Assembly (NCBI GenBank): GCA_949299395.1
Contig: CASGAB010000010.1
Coordinates: 1 to 38,016, forward strand
DNA: 38,016 nt
Source: an uncultured bacterium
GTDB lineage: Bacteria; Bacillota_I; Bacilli_A; RFN20; CAG-826
Direction of reading: 5' to 3'
Each line of letters starts with the position of its first letter. The first letter of the stretch is position 1. The position numbers and the translations under genes are program-made. The notes under the pieces are model-generated. The model was not told where the DNA came from, did no database searches, and saw only the letters and a program-made list of their open reading frames with translations. Shown one piece after another: positions 25,073 through 32,888 of the stretch.

Positions 25073-26194
25073 ATGATTATTAATCTTGATAAAAAAGTAG
25101 TTAGAAAATATTTAGATACAAAAGAGAGTAATATTTTAATCTCTAATATTTATAATGATTATTTAGAGAATTTTGCACCATTTATTGATAAAAACACATT
25201 TATTAATGAATATAAAAACGATTATTATTCTTACTTTTTAGATGCTTTAGAAATTGATTCATATGACCAAGATTTTAAAAGATTAGCAAAGCTTTATGAT
25301 TTATCTAATTTTGATTTACTTGATCCAACCGAATTTAAAGAAAATCCATATTATAAAAGGATAAAATTAGATAAAAATAAAAAATATAAAATTAATGATT
25401 TAGTTTTAAGTTATGACTTTTATAATCCATATGAATGTTTTTTATATAAAAATATTGAAGTCGATTCTTCTTCTTTTTATAAAGAAATTAATAAAATGGG
25501 TTATTTTAATGAAGCTTTTAGCTTTTTATCAATTGCTAAAAATAACAAAACTTGGATGAGCATCACTCCTCATGAAATCAATTCAATGAAAGAAGATATC
25601 ATTAAAGTTAAAGGTAAAATCTTAGTTTTAGGATTAGGACTTGGCTACTTCACCTTTATGGCTTCAATAAAGCAAGATATTACTAATATTGATGTTATTG
25701 AACTAGATAAAGATATTATTTCCTTATTTAATAATCATTTATTTAATCAGTTTGAATATAAAAATAAAATAAATATTATTAATGATGATGCTTTATCCTA
25801 TTTAACTAATAATGATTTATCTAGCTATGATTATATTTATATAGATATATATCATAATTCTTTTGATGCTTTATATTTCTATTTAAAGATTAATAATATC
25901 TTAGAAAATAAATCTTTTGATGAATCAAAAGTTTTATTTTGGATAGATAAAGAAATAAAGTGTTATATTAGAAGATGTTTATTAACATTAATAGAAGAAA
26001 CTATATATAGTAATAATAATTCTAATAATACTAAAGATAATGATAAAAGGTATAAACATTATAAGAATATAGAGGATAAACTTATTAATTATTTATATTT
26101 TAAACTTAAAGATTTAACTATTAATAATATAGAAGAATTAAATAATTTACTTAATGATGAATCTATAGAAAAATTAGTAATAGGTTATAAATAA
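25073..26194 (+). CDS. SAM-dependent methyltransferase-like protein
   Basis: This 373-aa protein has a class I methyltransferase core: motif I ILVLGLGLGYFTFMA (about residues 183-197), the acidic end of strand 2 in IDVIELDKDI, and NIINDDALSYL, followed by YDYIYIDIYH at motif post-II. That order resembles spermidine-synthase-like and RNA methyltransferase folds. The N-terminal 180 residues and the Asn/Lys-rich C-terminal tail (SNNNNSNNTKDND) match nothing I recognise. The substrate is unknown. It follows the flavoprotein by 5 bases without a ribosome binding site, so it is probably coupled. Its stop is 6 bases from the convergent acyltransferase stop. Confidence 0.72.
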   Translation: MIINLDKKVVRKYLDTKESNILISNIYNDYLENFAPFIDKNTFINEYKNDYYSYFLDALEIDSYDQDFKRLAKLYDLSNFDLLDPTEFKENPYYKRIKLDKNKKYKINDLVLSYDFYNPYECFLYKNIEVDSSSFYKEINKMGYFNEAFSFLSIAKNNKTWMSITPHEINSMKEDIIKVKGKILVLGLGLGYFTFMASIKQDITNIDVIELDKDIISLFNNHLFNQFEYKNKINIINDDALSYLTNNDLSSYDYIYIDIYHNSFDALYFYLKINNILENKSFDESKVLFWIDKEIKCYIRRCLLTLIEETIYSNNNSNNTKDNDKRYKHYKNIEDKLINYLYFKLKDLTINNIEELNNLLNDESIEKLVIGYK

Positions 26195-26200
26195 TATTAA

Positions 26201-27481
26201 TTATTCACTATAATCTTTCCATTTACCTTCATGAAGTCGATGCATTTCTTCAGTAGTTAATAACCATTTTATAGTAGAGTTTCTATTTTTTGGATAAAAC
26301 TCAATAAATTCTCCTTTAATAAAGGTATAAAATCTTGATGCATCAGTACACATTCCATAGGTAGGAGTTTCTTTTAAACTTAATTCAAAAGAGTAAGGTT
26401 TATTATTTCTAACTCCTTCAAAGAAAATACCGTTATGATTAATTTTTAATATACCTTTTCCTTGAATATTTGAAGTTTTTTGATGTTTTAAATATTTATA
26501 AGAATCTAAGAAGCCAATTTCTACTTCGTCTCTTAGTTCAAAATCTTTATTTTCTCTAATTTCTTTTTTAACTTCTTCTCTTTGATATTCAAACCATAAC
26601 TTAGGATTTTTAAAAGGAATCTTACTTGTTTCATCTTTTAAATAAAAACTATAAGTATCATCTAAATAAATAGTATTATTACAGTAATTACATTTAATAA
26701 AATCATCTCCACTTACATTTTTGAATTCTTTTCCACAAACTGGGCATTTATATAATAATTGCTCAATATTTTTGGCAATTTCTTTACTTTTATAATGAAT
26801 TTTTTCTTTTTCATTATAAGAATAATCATCCGTTCTTATTTCAGTATTTAAAATTTTGGTAATTTCTTCTTCTTTTAAAGAAGCAAGATCTTCTTCGCAA
26901 AATAACTTTTTAAAAGAAACTTCGACTCTCCCTTTTCTTTCTTTTAAGTTATATTTAGGAGCAATTAAATAAGCTCCTTTAATGTTTGCTAAATATACCG
27001 GAACTTTTAAAAACTTTAATAATTTGGCACTTCCTAAAGCAACTGGTTGAGAACCTCCAGAAATTGAAGACATTCCTTCAGGAAAAAGACAAATTCTTCC
27101 ACCCTTATTGATTACTCTTTTCATTTCCATAACCGCATATAAATCAGGAGTGAAATTTTGTTTAGGTATTTCTTTTAATAGGGAAAAGATTCCTTTTAAG
27201 TGACTTCTAAAAAATTCGTTATATGCAGCAACAAAATTAAAGCGGTGAGGAAGTAAAGGAATAGCAACAAATATATAATCCATTCTTGAAGCATGGTTAC
27301 TTAATAAAACATAAGCCCCTTTTTCTTTTCGAGGATCATCAATAAAAGTTTCTTTTATATGATATTTTTTAGCCATTGTCATTTTCCAAAAATATCCAAG
27401 TAAAAGATAAATAAATTTATTTGGTGGAGTTATTTTCTTTTTATGTAACTTCTTTTCTAATGTTTCTTTTTCTTTTTTCAT
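26201..27481 (-). CDS. PlsC-domain acyltransferase with C-terminal zinc ribbon
   Basis: This 426-aa protein has a PlsC core of the 1-acyl-glycerol-3-phosphate acyltransferase type: the HX4D motif SNHASRMDY (near residue 62) and the FPEGMSS block (near 137). It should move an acyl chain to a phospholipid precursor at the membrane; a hydrophobic segment precedes the HX4D motif. Unusually, it continues about 200 residues with a zinc ribbon (CPVCGKEF and CNYCNNT, near 240-265) and a beta-rich domain of unknown role. This layout occurs in some gut Firmicutes. A palindrome array in its promoter region suggests tight control. Confidence 0.82.
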   Translation of the reverse strand: MKKEKETLEKKLHKKKITPPNKFIYLLLGYFWKMTMAKKYHIKETFIDDPRKEKGAYVLLSNHASRMDYIFVAIPLLPHRFNFVAAYNEFFRSHLKGIFSLLKEIPKQNFTPDLYAVMEMKRVINKGGRICLFPEGMSSISGGSQPVALGSAKLLKFLKVPVYLANIKGAYLIAPKYNLKERKGRVEVSFKKLFCEEDLASLKEEEITKILNTEIRTDDYSYNEKEKIHYKSKEIAKNIEQLLYKCPVCGKEFKNVSGDDFIKCNYCNNTIYLDDTYSFYLKDETSKIPFKNPKLWFEYQREEVKKEIRENKDFELRDEVEIGFLDSYKYLKHQKTSNIQGKGILKINHNGIFFEGVRNNKPYSFELSLKETPTYGMCTDASRFYTFIKGEFIEFYPKNRNSTIKWLLTTEEMHRLHEGKWKDYSE

Positions 27482-27524
27482 ATTTAAAATACCCCTAACT
27501 TATTTCTTTTTTTAATTATAACTT

Positions 27525-27564
27525 ACTTTAAAATTTTAAAGTTCACTTAAAGTCTACTTAAAGT
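27525..27564. promoter_or_regulatory. Palindrome array upstream of the acyltransferase gene
   Basis: A perfect 18-bp palindrome, ACTTTAAAATTTTAAAGT (27525-27542), is followed by two copies of the odd palindrome ACTTAAAGT (27545-27553 and 27556-27564). The last two start 11 bp apart, one helical turn, and the half TTTTAAAGT of the first keeps nearly the same phase. This is what several dimers of one regulator bound side by side would look like. The 231-bp gap holds no gene. Confidence 0.55.
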
Positions 27565-27591
27565 ATATTTTCTTAAATATAAATATAAACT

Positions 27592-27626
27592 TTATACATA
27601 TACTTACTATGTAAGTATATGTATAA
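27592..27626. repeat. 35-bp perfect inverted repeat
   Basis: Sixteen-base arms pair perfectly around a TAT centre: TTATACATATACTTAC (27592-27607) and GTAAGTATATGTATAA (27611-27626). There is no T-run, so it is not a terminator. It lies 28 bp beyond the ACTTAAAGT array in the same promoter region and may be a second operator, a cruciform-forming site or a protein-binding end. Confidence 0.7.
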
Positions 27627-27685
27627 TTAATAAAATAATAAGTGTCAATAGATTAACTACTAATAATTTATAAATAGTTATAAAT

Positions 27686-27717
27686 ATTAAAAAATGAGGA
27701 ACAACTTATTCCTCATT
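27686..27717 (-). terminator. Terminator of the cupin gene, containing its stop codon
   Basis: On the minus strand AATGAGGAA pairs with TTCCTCATT and is followed by a T-run. The TGA stop (27713-27715) is in the 5' arm. Confidence 0.8.
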
Positions 27718-28222
27718 CTATAAACATAAATTCATATTTATTAAATGATTCTTTATCTAGTTTATCTTTTAATTCTTCTTTTTTAATTAATCTAAAATGA
27801 TCATAACTAAATGAAGGAGAGACCATACAACCTACTAAAGAATAAGAGTTATTATCGTTATTATTACTATCATTAATATAATAAGATCCAAAGATATGGT
27901 TTTTCTTAACTAAATATTGAATATATTCATTATTAGAGATATCTTTACCTAGTTTTATTTCTTTAACAATATATTTAGATGAATTCTCATCTAAATATAT
28001 ATCTACTATTATTAAAGAATTACCATCTTGATAATACCATAATTCATCTTCATCAAGCTCGTGAAGATGAGATATATCATTATTTCCTAATAAAAAAAGA
28101 ATAGAAGAATATAATACTTGGTTATTATTATATTTAATATCACTCTTATATGTTTCTTTAAAGTATCCTCCTTCAGGATGAGCAATAAGATGATATTTAT
28201 TGATAATTTCCTTTTTAGTCAT
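27713..28222 (-). CDS. Cupin, DUF985 family
   Basis: This 169-aa single-domain cupin has the DUF985 marks: LIAHPEGGYFKETYKSD near the start, SSILFLLGNNDISHLHELDEDELWYY (the His/Glu metal-site strand), and VGCMVSPSFSYDHFRLI near the end. The role is unknown; some relatives are annotated as sugar-binding cupins. I start at the ATG at 28222 with AAGGAG upstream; 24 extra residues in a longer reading overlap the upstream small ORF. It is the only gene in this window that ends in TGA, at the normal family end and within the terminator, which argues that UGA is still a stop here. Confidence 0.8.
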   Translation of the reverse strand: MTKKEIINKYHLIAHPEGGYFKETYKSDIKYNNNQVLYSSILFLLGNNDISHLHELDEDELWYYQDGNSLIIVDIYLDENSSKYIVKEIKLGKDISNNEYIQYLVKKNHIFGSYYINDSNNNDNNSYSLVGCMVSPSFSYDHFRLIKKEELKDKLDKESFNKYEFMFIE

Positions 28223-28244
28223 AATTAAATAATACTCCTTAAAA

Positions 28245-28436
28245 CTAATAATCTGCAAATTCAGAATCCCACATTCTCTCTGAATATAAATCACATCCTA
28301 TAAGTTTATCTAATTTATTCCCTAAAGTAGGTGTTGAATCAAAATAATCATCTTTATAAACACGTTTTCCGCCAAAACAGCCCATAATATTTGCATAACC
28401 GCTTTCTTCCCACTCATCTAGGAATTGAATTAACAT
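28245..28436 (-). CDS. Small orphan protein, 63 aa
   Basis: This 63-aa ORF ends 22 bases before the cupin start on the same strand. Composition is protein-like, acidic and aromatic (FLDEWEESGYANIMG, CFGGKRVYKDDYFD, LYSERMWDSEFADY), with normal Trp and Gly content and no membrane segment. I do not recognise a family. It may be the surviving C-terminal part of a larger gene, because no clear ribosome binding site precedes its ATG. No homologous reading continues upstream past a stop about 45 bases away. Confidence 0.5.
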   Translation of the reverse strand: MLIQFLDEWEESGYANIMGCFGGKRVYKDDYFDSTPTLGNKLDKLIGCDLYSERMWDSEFADY

Positions 28437-28518
28437 TTTGTCTTCTCTAAAACCAAGTATTATTATATAAAATAATTATTATAAATTGATAAATAATGAT
28501 ATTATTTATCTTAGTAAG

Positions 28519-28584
28519 AGTAGCCTTCGTTCCTTAATAAAGGAACATACACCATTAAATATTTGGTTGTAGGCTACTTTTTTA
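28519..28584 (+). terminator. Three-way-junction hairpin with T-run upstream of the helicase gene
   Basis: Outer arms AGTAGCC (28519-28525) and GGCTACT (28572-28578) enclose a perfect hairpin GTTCCTT/AAGGAAC (28529-28546) and a bulged hairpin ACACCA/TTGGTTGT (28549-28570), then a run of T. No plus-strand gene ends here. It looks like the end of a small structured RNA or a riboregulator in front of the helicase. Confidence 0.6.
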
Positions 28585-28669
28585 TTTGAGAAAGAATATT
28601 TGATTAACAAAAAATAAACTAACTCTTTATTCGCCATCATAATTTCTGCTTAAATAACTGATATTTTTT

Positions 28670-28731
28670 TATATTCTTGTCACTATAAGAATATATAACA
28701 TGATAATTATCATATTTTTATATGCTATAAT
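28670..28731 (+). promoter_or_regulatory. Helicase promoter with two operator-like inverted repeats
   Basis: An extended -10, TGCTATAAT (28723-28731 region), lies 33 bases before the helicase start. The perfect palindrome ATGATAATTATCAT (28700-28713) covers the -35 position. A second perfect repeat, TATATTCTT/AAGAATATA with an 8-nt spacer (28670-28695), lies just upstream. Repressor control of this gene is therefore likely. Confidence 0.55.
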
Positions 28732-28764
28732 TTTTTTGCTAATTAATTAGGGAGAACATTCTAA

Positions 28765-30618
28765 ATGATTGTATATAATGATACACTTAATAAATTTAAA
28801 TATGATGTAACCTTAAATTTAATACAAGATGAAATCCTAAAAATACTTAGAGAAAAAGGTTTAAGTGGCGGTTCTCCTAGCGAAGTCAATTCACGGAATA
28901 ATTCTTTACATTTCATGAAAGATGCTTTAGATGATCCTTATTTTGATCCAGATTGTAAAGTTGCAATCGAATATAATATTCCGCAAACATCTAGAAGGGT
29001 TGACTTCATGATAATGGGGAATGATGGAAAAAGAGATAACATCATTATTATTGAACTTAAACAATGGGTAAAGGTTGAAAAAGTAGATGAAGAATGTTCT
29101 CATTCAATTATGTCTGATTTAAAATCTCATGAACCTACTGCTCATCCTTCTTATCAAGCATACTCATATAAATCATTAATTTTAGACTACTGTAATAATC
29201 ACGTTTTAAATGATGAATCTTTAAAAGCTTGTGCATATTTACATAATCTTGATGAAAAATATCGACCAGTTATCGAAGACGACATTTATAAAGAACGGAC
29301 TAATGAAGCACCAGTATTTTTAAAAAAAGATGTTTTAAAAATACGTGAATATATAAAACAATATATTAAATTAAAAGCTAGTGATGATTCTTTACTTTAT
29401 AAAATTGAAGAAGGTAGATTAAAACCAACTAAATCTTTACAAGACGCTTTAGATTCAATGCTTTGTGGTAATGAAGAATTTCATATGATTGATGATCAAG
29501 TTGTTGCATTTGATAAAATCATGAAAGAAATTAAAGAATCTCAGAAAGATGATAAAAAGCATATAATTATTATTACAGGAGGCCCAGGAACCGGGAAATC
29601 TGTTTTAGCAATTAATGTTTTAGCAAGATGTATTATCGATTTAGATCTTAACGCTTCTTATATAACAAAAAACATGGCTCCAAGAAAATGTTATGAGTAT
29701 TTACTTACTCATGGCGATGCTAAAAAAATAGTTAATCTACAAAAAGCAATTCAATCACCATTCTGCCTACCACATACAATTTATAATGGGCTCGATGTTG
29801 GTATTTTTGACGAAGCTCACCGTATGCAAAAGAAGCCATACATGTATAAAGGTGAAGATATGCTTTTAGATGCAATTAGAGCTTCCAAAGTTGGAATATT
29901 TTTTGTTGATGAAGATCAAAGAATCACTATTAATGATAAATACGGCATTAAATCTATTATTGATTATGCAAACAAAGAAAACGCAATTGTTCATCAACCA
30001 TTTGAATTAGAATCTCAATTCAGATGTAATGGTAGTGATAGTTATATAGCTTTTTTAGATAATCTTTTGGGATTAAGAAATACCTTGAATAATTCGTTCG
30101 AAGTAACAAACTTTAAAGTGAAAATTTTTGATGATCCAAACGAAATGAGAAACGAATTAAGAGATTTGAATAAAACAAATGATAAAACCCGTATGGTTGC
30201 AGGTTATTGTTATGATTGGAATGTAAAAAATAAAAGAGGCGAATGGGATATTGAATTACCTAATAATTTCAAAGCAAAATGGAATTTGGAAAAAGATAAT
30301 ATCTGGGCTATCAACAAAAATTCCTTTGAAGAAATTGGTTGTATTCATACTGCTCAAGGTCTCGAATTTGATTACGTAGGAGTCTTTATAGGACAAGATT
30401 TATATTATAAGGATGGCCGTGTTTACACTAATAGAAATGCGATTTCAAAAGATGACAAATCTAGCGGGATTAGATTAAAAACAACTTCTGATGAAGAAGC
30501 AGATAAACTAATTCGTAGAACTTATAAAGTTTTATTATCTAGAGGTTTAAAAGGTTGTTATATCTATTGTGAAAATGTAGCACTAAGAAACTATTTGAAA
30601 GAAATCTTGAACAAGTAA
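28765..30618 (+). CDS. DUF2075-type nuclease-helicase
   Basis: This 617-aa protein has an N-terminal PD-(D/E)XK-like nuclease part (SRRVDF near 76-81, then IIIIELKQW near 93-101) and a superfamily I-like helicase core: Walker A TGGPGTGKSV (271-280), DEAH (349-352), a QFRC motif III-like block, and CIHTAQGLEFDYVGV with YKVLLSRGLKGCYIYC at the C-terminus. Such proteins are annotated as DUF2075 or Schlafen-like DNA/RNA helicases and are often linked to phage defence or mobile DNA; the role here is inferred. Codons 44 and 178 are CGG, at a conserved Trp position (NS-x-NNSL) and a usually aromatic one, so they are probably Trp. GGGAG precedes the ATG. Confidence 0.85.
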   Translation: MIVYNDTLNKFKYDVTLNLIQDEILKILREKGLSGGSPSEVNSRNNSLHFMKDALDDPYFDPDCKVAIEYNIPQTSRRVDFMIMGNDGKRDNIIIIELKQWVKVEKVDEECSHSIMSDLKSHEPTAHPSYQAYSYKSLILDYCNNHVLNDESLKACAYLHNLDEKYRPVIEDDIYKERTNEAPVFLKKDVLKIREYIKQYIKLKASDDSLLYKIEEGRLKPTKSLQDALDSMLCGNEEFHMIDDQVVAFDKIMKEIKESQKDDKKHIIIITGGPGTGKSVLAINVLARCIIDLDLNASYITKNMAPRKCYEYLLTHGDAKKIVNLQKAIQSPFCLPHTIYNGLDVGIFDEAHRMQKKPYMYKGEDMLLDAIRASKVGIFFVDEDQRITINDKYGIKSIIDYANKENAIVHQPFELESQFRCNGSDSYIAFLDNLLGLRNTLNNSFEVTNFKVKIFDDPNEMRNELRDLNKTNDKTRMVAGYCYDWNVKNKRGEWDIELPNNFKAKWNLEKDNIWAINKNSFEEIGCIHTAQGLEFDYVGVFIGQDLYYKDGRVYTNRNAISKDDKSSGIRLKTTSDEEADKLIRRTYKVLLSRGLKGCYIYCENVALRNYLKEILNK

Positions 30619-30936
30619 TAACTCTGGCATAGAAAAGCAGCTCTCTTATCTCAATAATAAAATATTAAAAAGTAATAAATCTTTATTTAGATTACTACTA
30701 TATTTAATAATATTCTTATATATAACTAAATACGTAGTTTTAGTTATATGACCTAACTATTTTCTTTACAAAGAAACCTTTTATACATATAAATATTTAT
30801 ATCTCTATTTGATAATTAAATAATTAATTATCAATAAATAGTTTAAGCGTCAATTTAGAACTTAATCACTATTATGTATAGAGAGTAATAGTCAAAGCAG
30901 AGAAATCAGTTTTGCCTAACTTCATATAAGTATATT
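30619..30936. other. Gene-free AT-rich spacer with an inverted repeat
   Basis: No coding frame can be supported in these 318 bp. Eleven-base perfect arms ATATAACTAAA (30720-30730) and TTTAGTTATAT (30739-30749) flank TACGTAGT. A second repeat, TTGATAATTA/TAATTATCAA, lies near 30807-30833. The first shares its ACTACGTA core with the repeats in front of the ATPase at 32774-32806. A tiny minus-strand frame (KLGKTDF near 30920) resembles an aldo/keto reductase start but is too short to call. Confidence 0.5.
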
Positions 30937-30969
30937 AAAAGGGAAGATAAGCTATTATCTTCCCTTTTT
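30937..30969. terminator. Strong bidirectional terminator
   Basis: Fourteen-base perfect arms AAAAGGGAAGATAA/TTATCTTCCCTTTT with a 4-nt loop. It can end plus-strand readthrough from the helicase and minus-strand transcripts from the small ORF at 30998. Confidence 0.85.
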
Positions 30970-30997
30970 ACTATTTAGCCGCTTTAAAATCTTCTCT

Positions 30998-31165
30998 TTA
31001 TCTTTTTTTAAAAAGAACGACAGATCTTTTCCCGTCTTTTAAACTCGATTTATTTTTATTTACATATTTTCTAACATAGCTTTTATTGTTAAATTTATCT
31101 TTATTTTCTAATTCAATATATTTTTTATCTTTATTTGTATGATGAGTTATACCATGTTTTCCCAT
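30998..31165 (-). CDS. Small basic orphan protein, 55 aa
   Basis: This short ORF reads MGKHGITHHTNKDKKYIE, then NNKSYVRKYVNKNKSS and a basic end RSVVLFKKR. It is bounded upstream by a stop just before the ATG and ends shortly before the strong terminator at 30937-30969, which fits a real transcript. Lys, Asn and His are abundant; there is no membrane segment or cysteine. No family is recognised, and the ribosome binding site is weak, so it could be a chance frame or a fragment of a mobile-element gene. Confidence 0.35.
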   Translation of the reverse strand: MGKHGITHHTNKDKKYIELENKDKFNNKSYVRKYVNKNKSSLKDGKRSVVLFKKR

Positions 31166-31339
31166 ATTTTTTCATTATCTTCTATTGTTAAAACTGGTTA
31201 TCTTCTTTTTTTTATTAAATAAACATCCCTTCTTTTTCCTTCTTTTTCATATAAGTTATTTTCCTTATATAAACAAGAATGCTGGAATTTAAAAAATGAT
31301 GTCTAAAAGAAAAAGATGCGAATTTCGCATCTTTCCACA
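31166..31339. terminator. Terminator of the ATPase (31312-31334) and AT-rich spacer
   Basis: Ten-base arms AAAGATGCGA/TCGCATCTTT (31312-31321, 31325-31334) are followed on the minus strand by a T-run, just after the ATPase stop. Nothing else is recognisable in the remaining spacer. Confidence 0.7.
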
Positions 31340-32755
31340 TTATTTAAACATTATCTCTAAATCTATTAAATGAAGATTATTATCTTTAATATTAGTTATT
31401 TTTTCATCAAATCCATTTGCCCCAAATAAATATAACTCAATGTTTTCTTTTTTATAACTACTGAATAATTCACTAGTTAGATCTTCTTTCATATCGTTAT
31501 AGTCTCTAATAGTTCTTTTTCTTTTAGAGAATTTTGTTTCGGCAACTAAAAGTTTATCGTTGTAAGAAGAAATAATATCTATTTCAACACTTCTTTTTAA
31601 CTTTTTAGAATAATATTCAAAATTTTCAAACTCTAAAAATAATCCATTTACATTTCCTTTTTTAACTTCTTCTTCTAAATAAGTTAAACAAGTTTTTTCA
31701 TAGCGATGTTCAATAAATTCATTAATCGAATTCATTAAATCTTTTTTAATTAATTTTCCATATCCATTTCTAATCATTTCGCTATTTTCTCTTATAAAAC
31801 GATAATAAAAAGCTACCATTGGATCAAAAATTTCATAACGAATATCTTTTTTAGATGAAAATGATGATCGGCGAATTAAGATTTTATCATCAACCAATTC
31901 TTTTATATATTTTGAGATCTTAGCAGTTTCCATATTTAATCTATTTGATAACTCTTTAACTGAGTCAAAACCTTCAGCAATATATTTAATTAAAGAAGCA
32001 TATAATCCACCTCTAGCCTTATCACTAGTAATTAAATTAGTTGGTTGTTCAATAAATACTCCAGTTTCTTTAAAAAATAAATTATCTAAGTTTTCATCAA
32101 AACTTTTGGAAGCATCAATTAAAGAAAGATAGTATGGAAAAGTATTAGTTAAAGATAATATCTTAACTTTTTCAAAATTGTCTTTAATATTTTTTAAACC
32201 AATTAAAGCTTCACTAAAATCAAATTTATTAACTAGTAAAGAAAATGTATTTCTTTGATATAAAGGAGCTTTAACATTTCCGATTTCTTTTTCTAAAAAA
32301 GAAACATTACTACCAGTTAAGATTAAAGTAAATTTTCTATTTTTATAAAAAAGATCAATTGCTCTTTGTAAAGATGAAGCAAAGTCAGTTACTTTTCTTT
32401 TTCAATCTCTATTTAAAACAATCAAAGGGTATTCATCGAAACATACTAAAACTTTTTCATCTTTAATGAAATTATCCATCGCTTCGAAAAATTGATTCCA
32501 ATCCTTATAAACACCATTATTAACATTAAAAGTTTTATTAAGTGTTCTAGAAAAAGCTTCTCTTTGTTCAATATCAGAAGAATCTGTTGCATAAAACATA
32601 AGAGTTTTTTTATTTTCACTGAGCATATTTAAAAGGGTTGATTTACCAATTCTTCTTTGACCATAAATATATCCAAACTCAAAAGAAGATGAGTTAAATC
32701 TTTCATTTAATAATTCAAGTTGTTTTTCTCTACCATAATACTTATTATTACTCAT
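31340..32755 (-). pseudogene. AAA ATPase (DUF234/DUF4143-like family) interrupted by an in-frame TGA
   Basis: One continuous frame of 471 codons encodes an ATPase of the archaeal-type family: Walker A IYGQRRIGKSTLL (near 30-42), Walker B VLVCFDEYP (near 102-110), the ILTGSNVSFLEKE sensor strand, a winged-helix region and a C-terminal nuclease-like domain (EIDIISSYNDKLLVAETKF). Codon 118 (32402-32404) is TGA. The frame is otherwise intact on both sides, so a single substitution or recoding explains the break. Read normally it yields 117-residue and 197-residue pieces. The family is abundant in gut bacteria, with debated roles in mobile elements or toxin-like systems. Direct repeats lie in its promoter. 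Confidence 0.8.
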
Positions 32756-32773
32756 AAATACGCCCCTGTTTTT

Positions 32774-32806
32774 ACTAACTACGTGTTCACTAACTACGTG
32801 GTTAGT
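32774..32806. promoter_or_regulatory. Tandem repeats upstream of the ATPase
   Basis: Two identical 12-mers ACTAACTACGTG (32774-32785, 32789-32800) start 15 bp apart. The second also forms a dyad with the following GTTAGT (ACTAAC-TACGTG-GTTAGT, 32789-32806). They lie 19-51 bp before the ATPase start, so they are probably an operator for this gene. Confidence 0.6.
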
Positions 32807-32888
32807 AATATTTATTCTTATTTTATTTAAAACTCTCTTAAATTAAAGTATTATTTATTAGTTAAATAAATAATATATATAAATATAT

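Noticed and set aside
28996-28998. AGG = Met code (NCBI table 34, Enterosoma)
   Set aside because: AGG occurs at the conserved Arg of RRVDF in the helicase, and at Lys/Arg-rich sites elsewhere, so Arg fits better than Met.
30860-30930. Start of an aldo/keto reductase (KLGKTDF) on the minus strand
   Set aside because: Only about 17 codons before a stop, with no continuing homology in any frame.
27713-32404. UGA read as Trp, as in mycoplasmas
   Set aside because: The cupin gene ends with TGA exactly at the family's normal end and inside its terminator, and all other genes use TGG without internal TGA. One interrupted ATPase is not enough.
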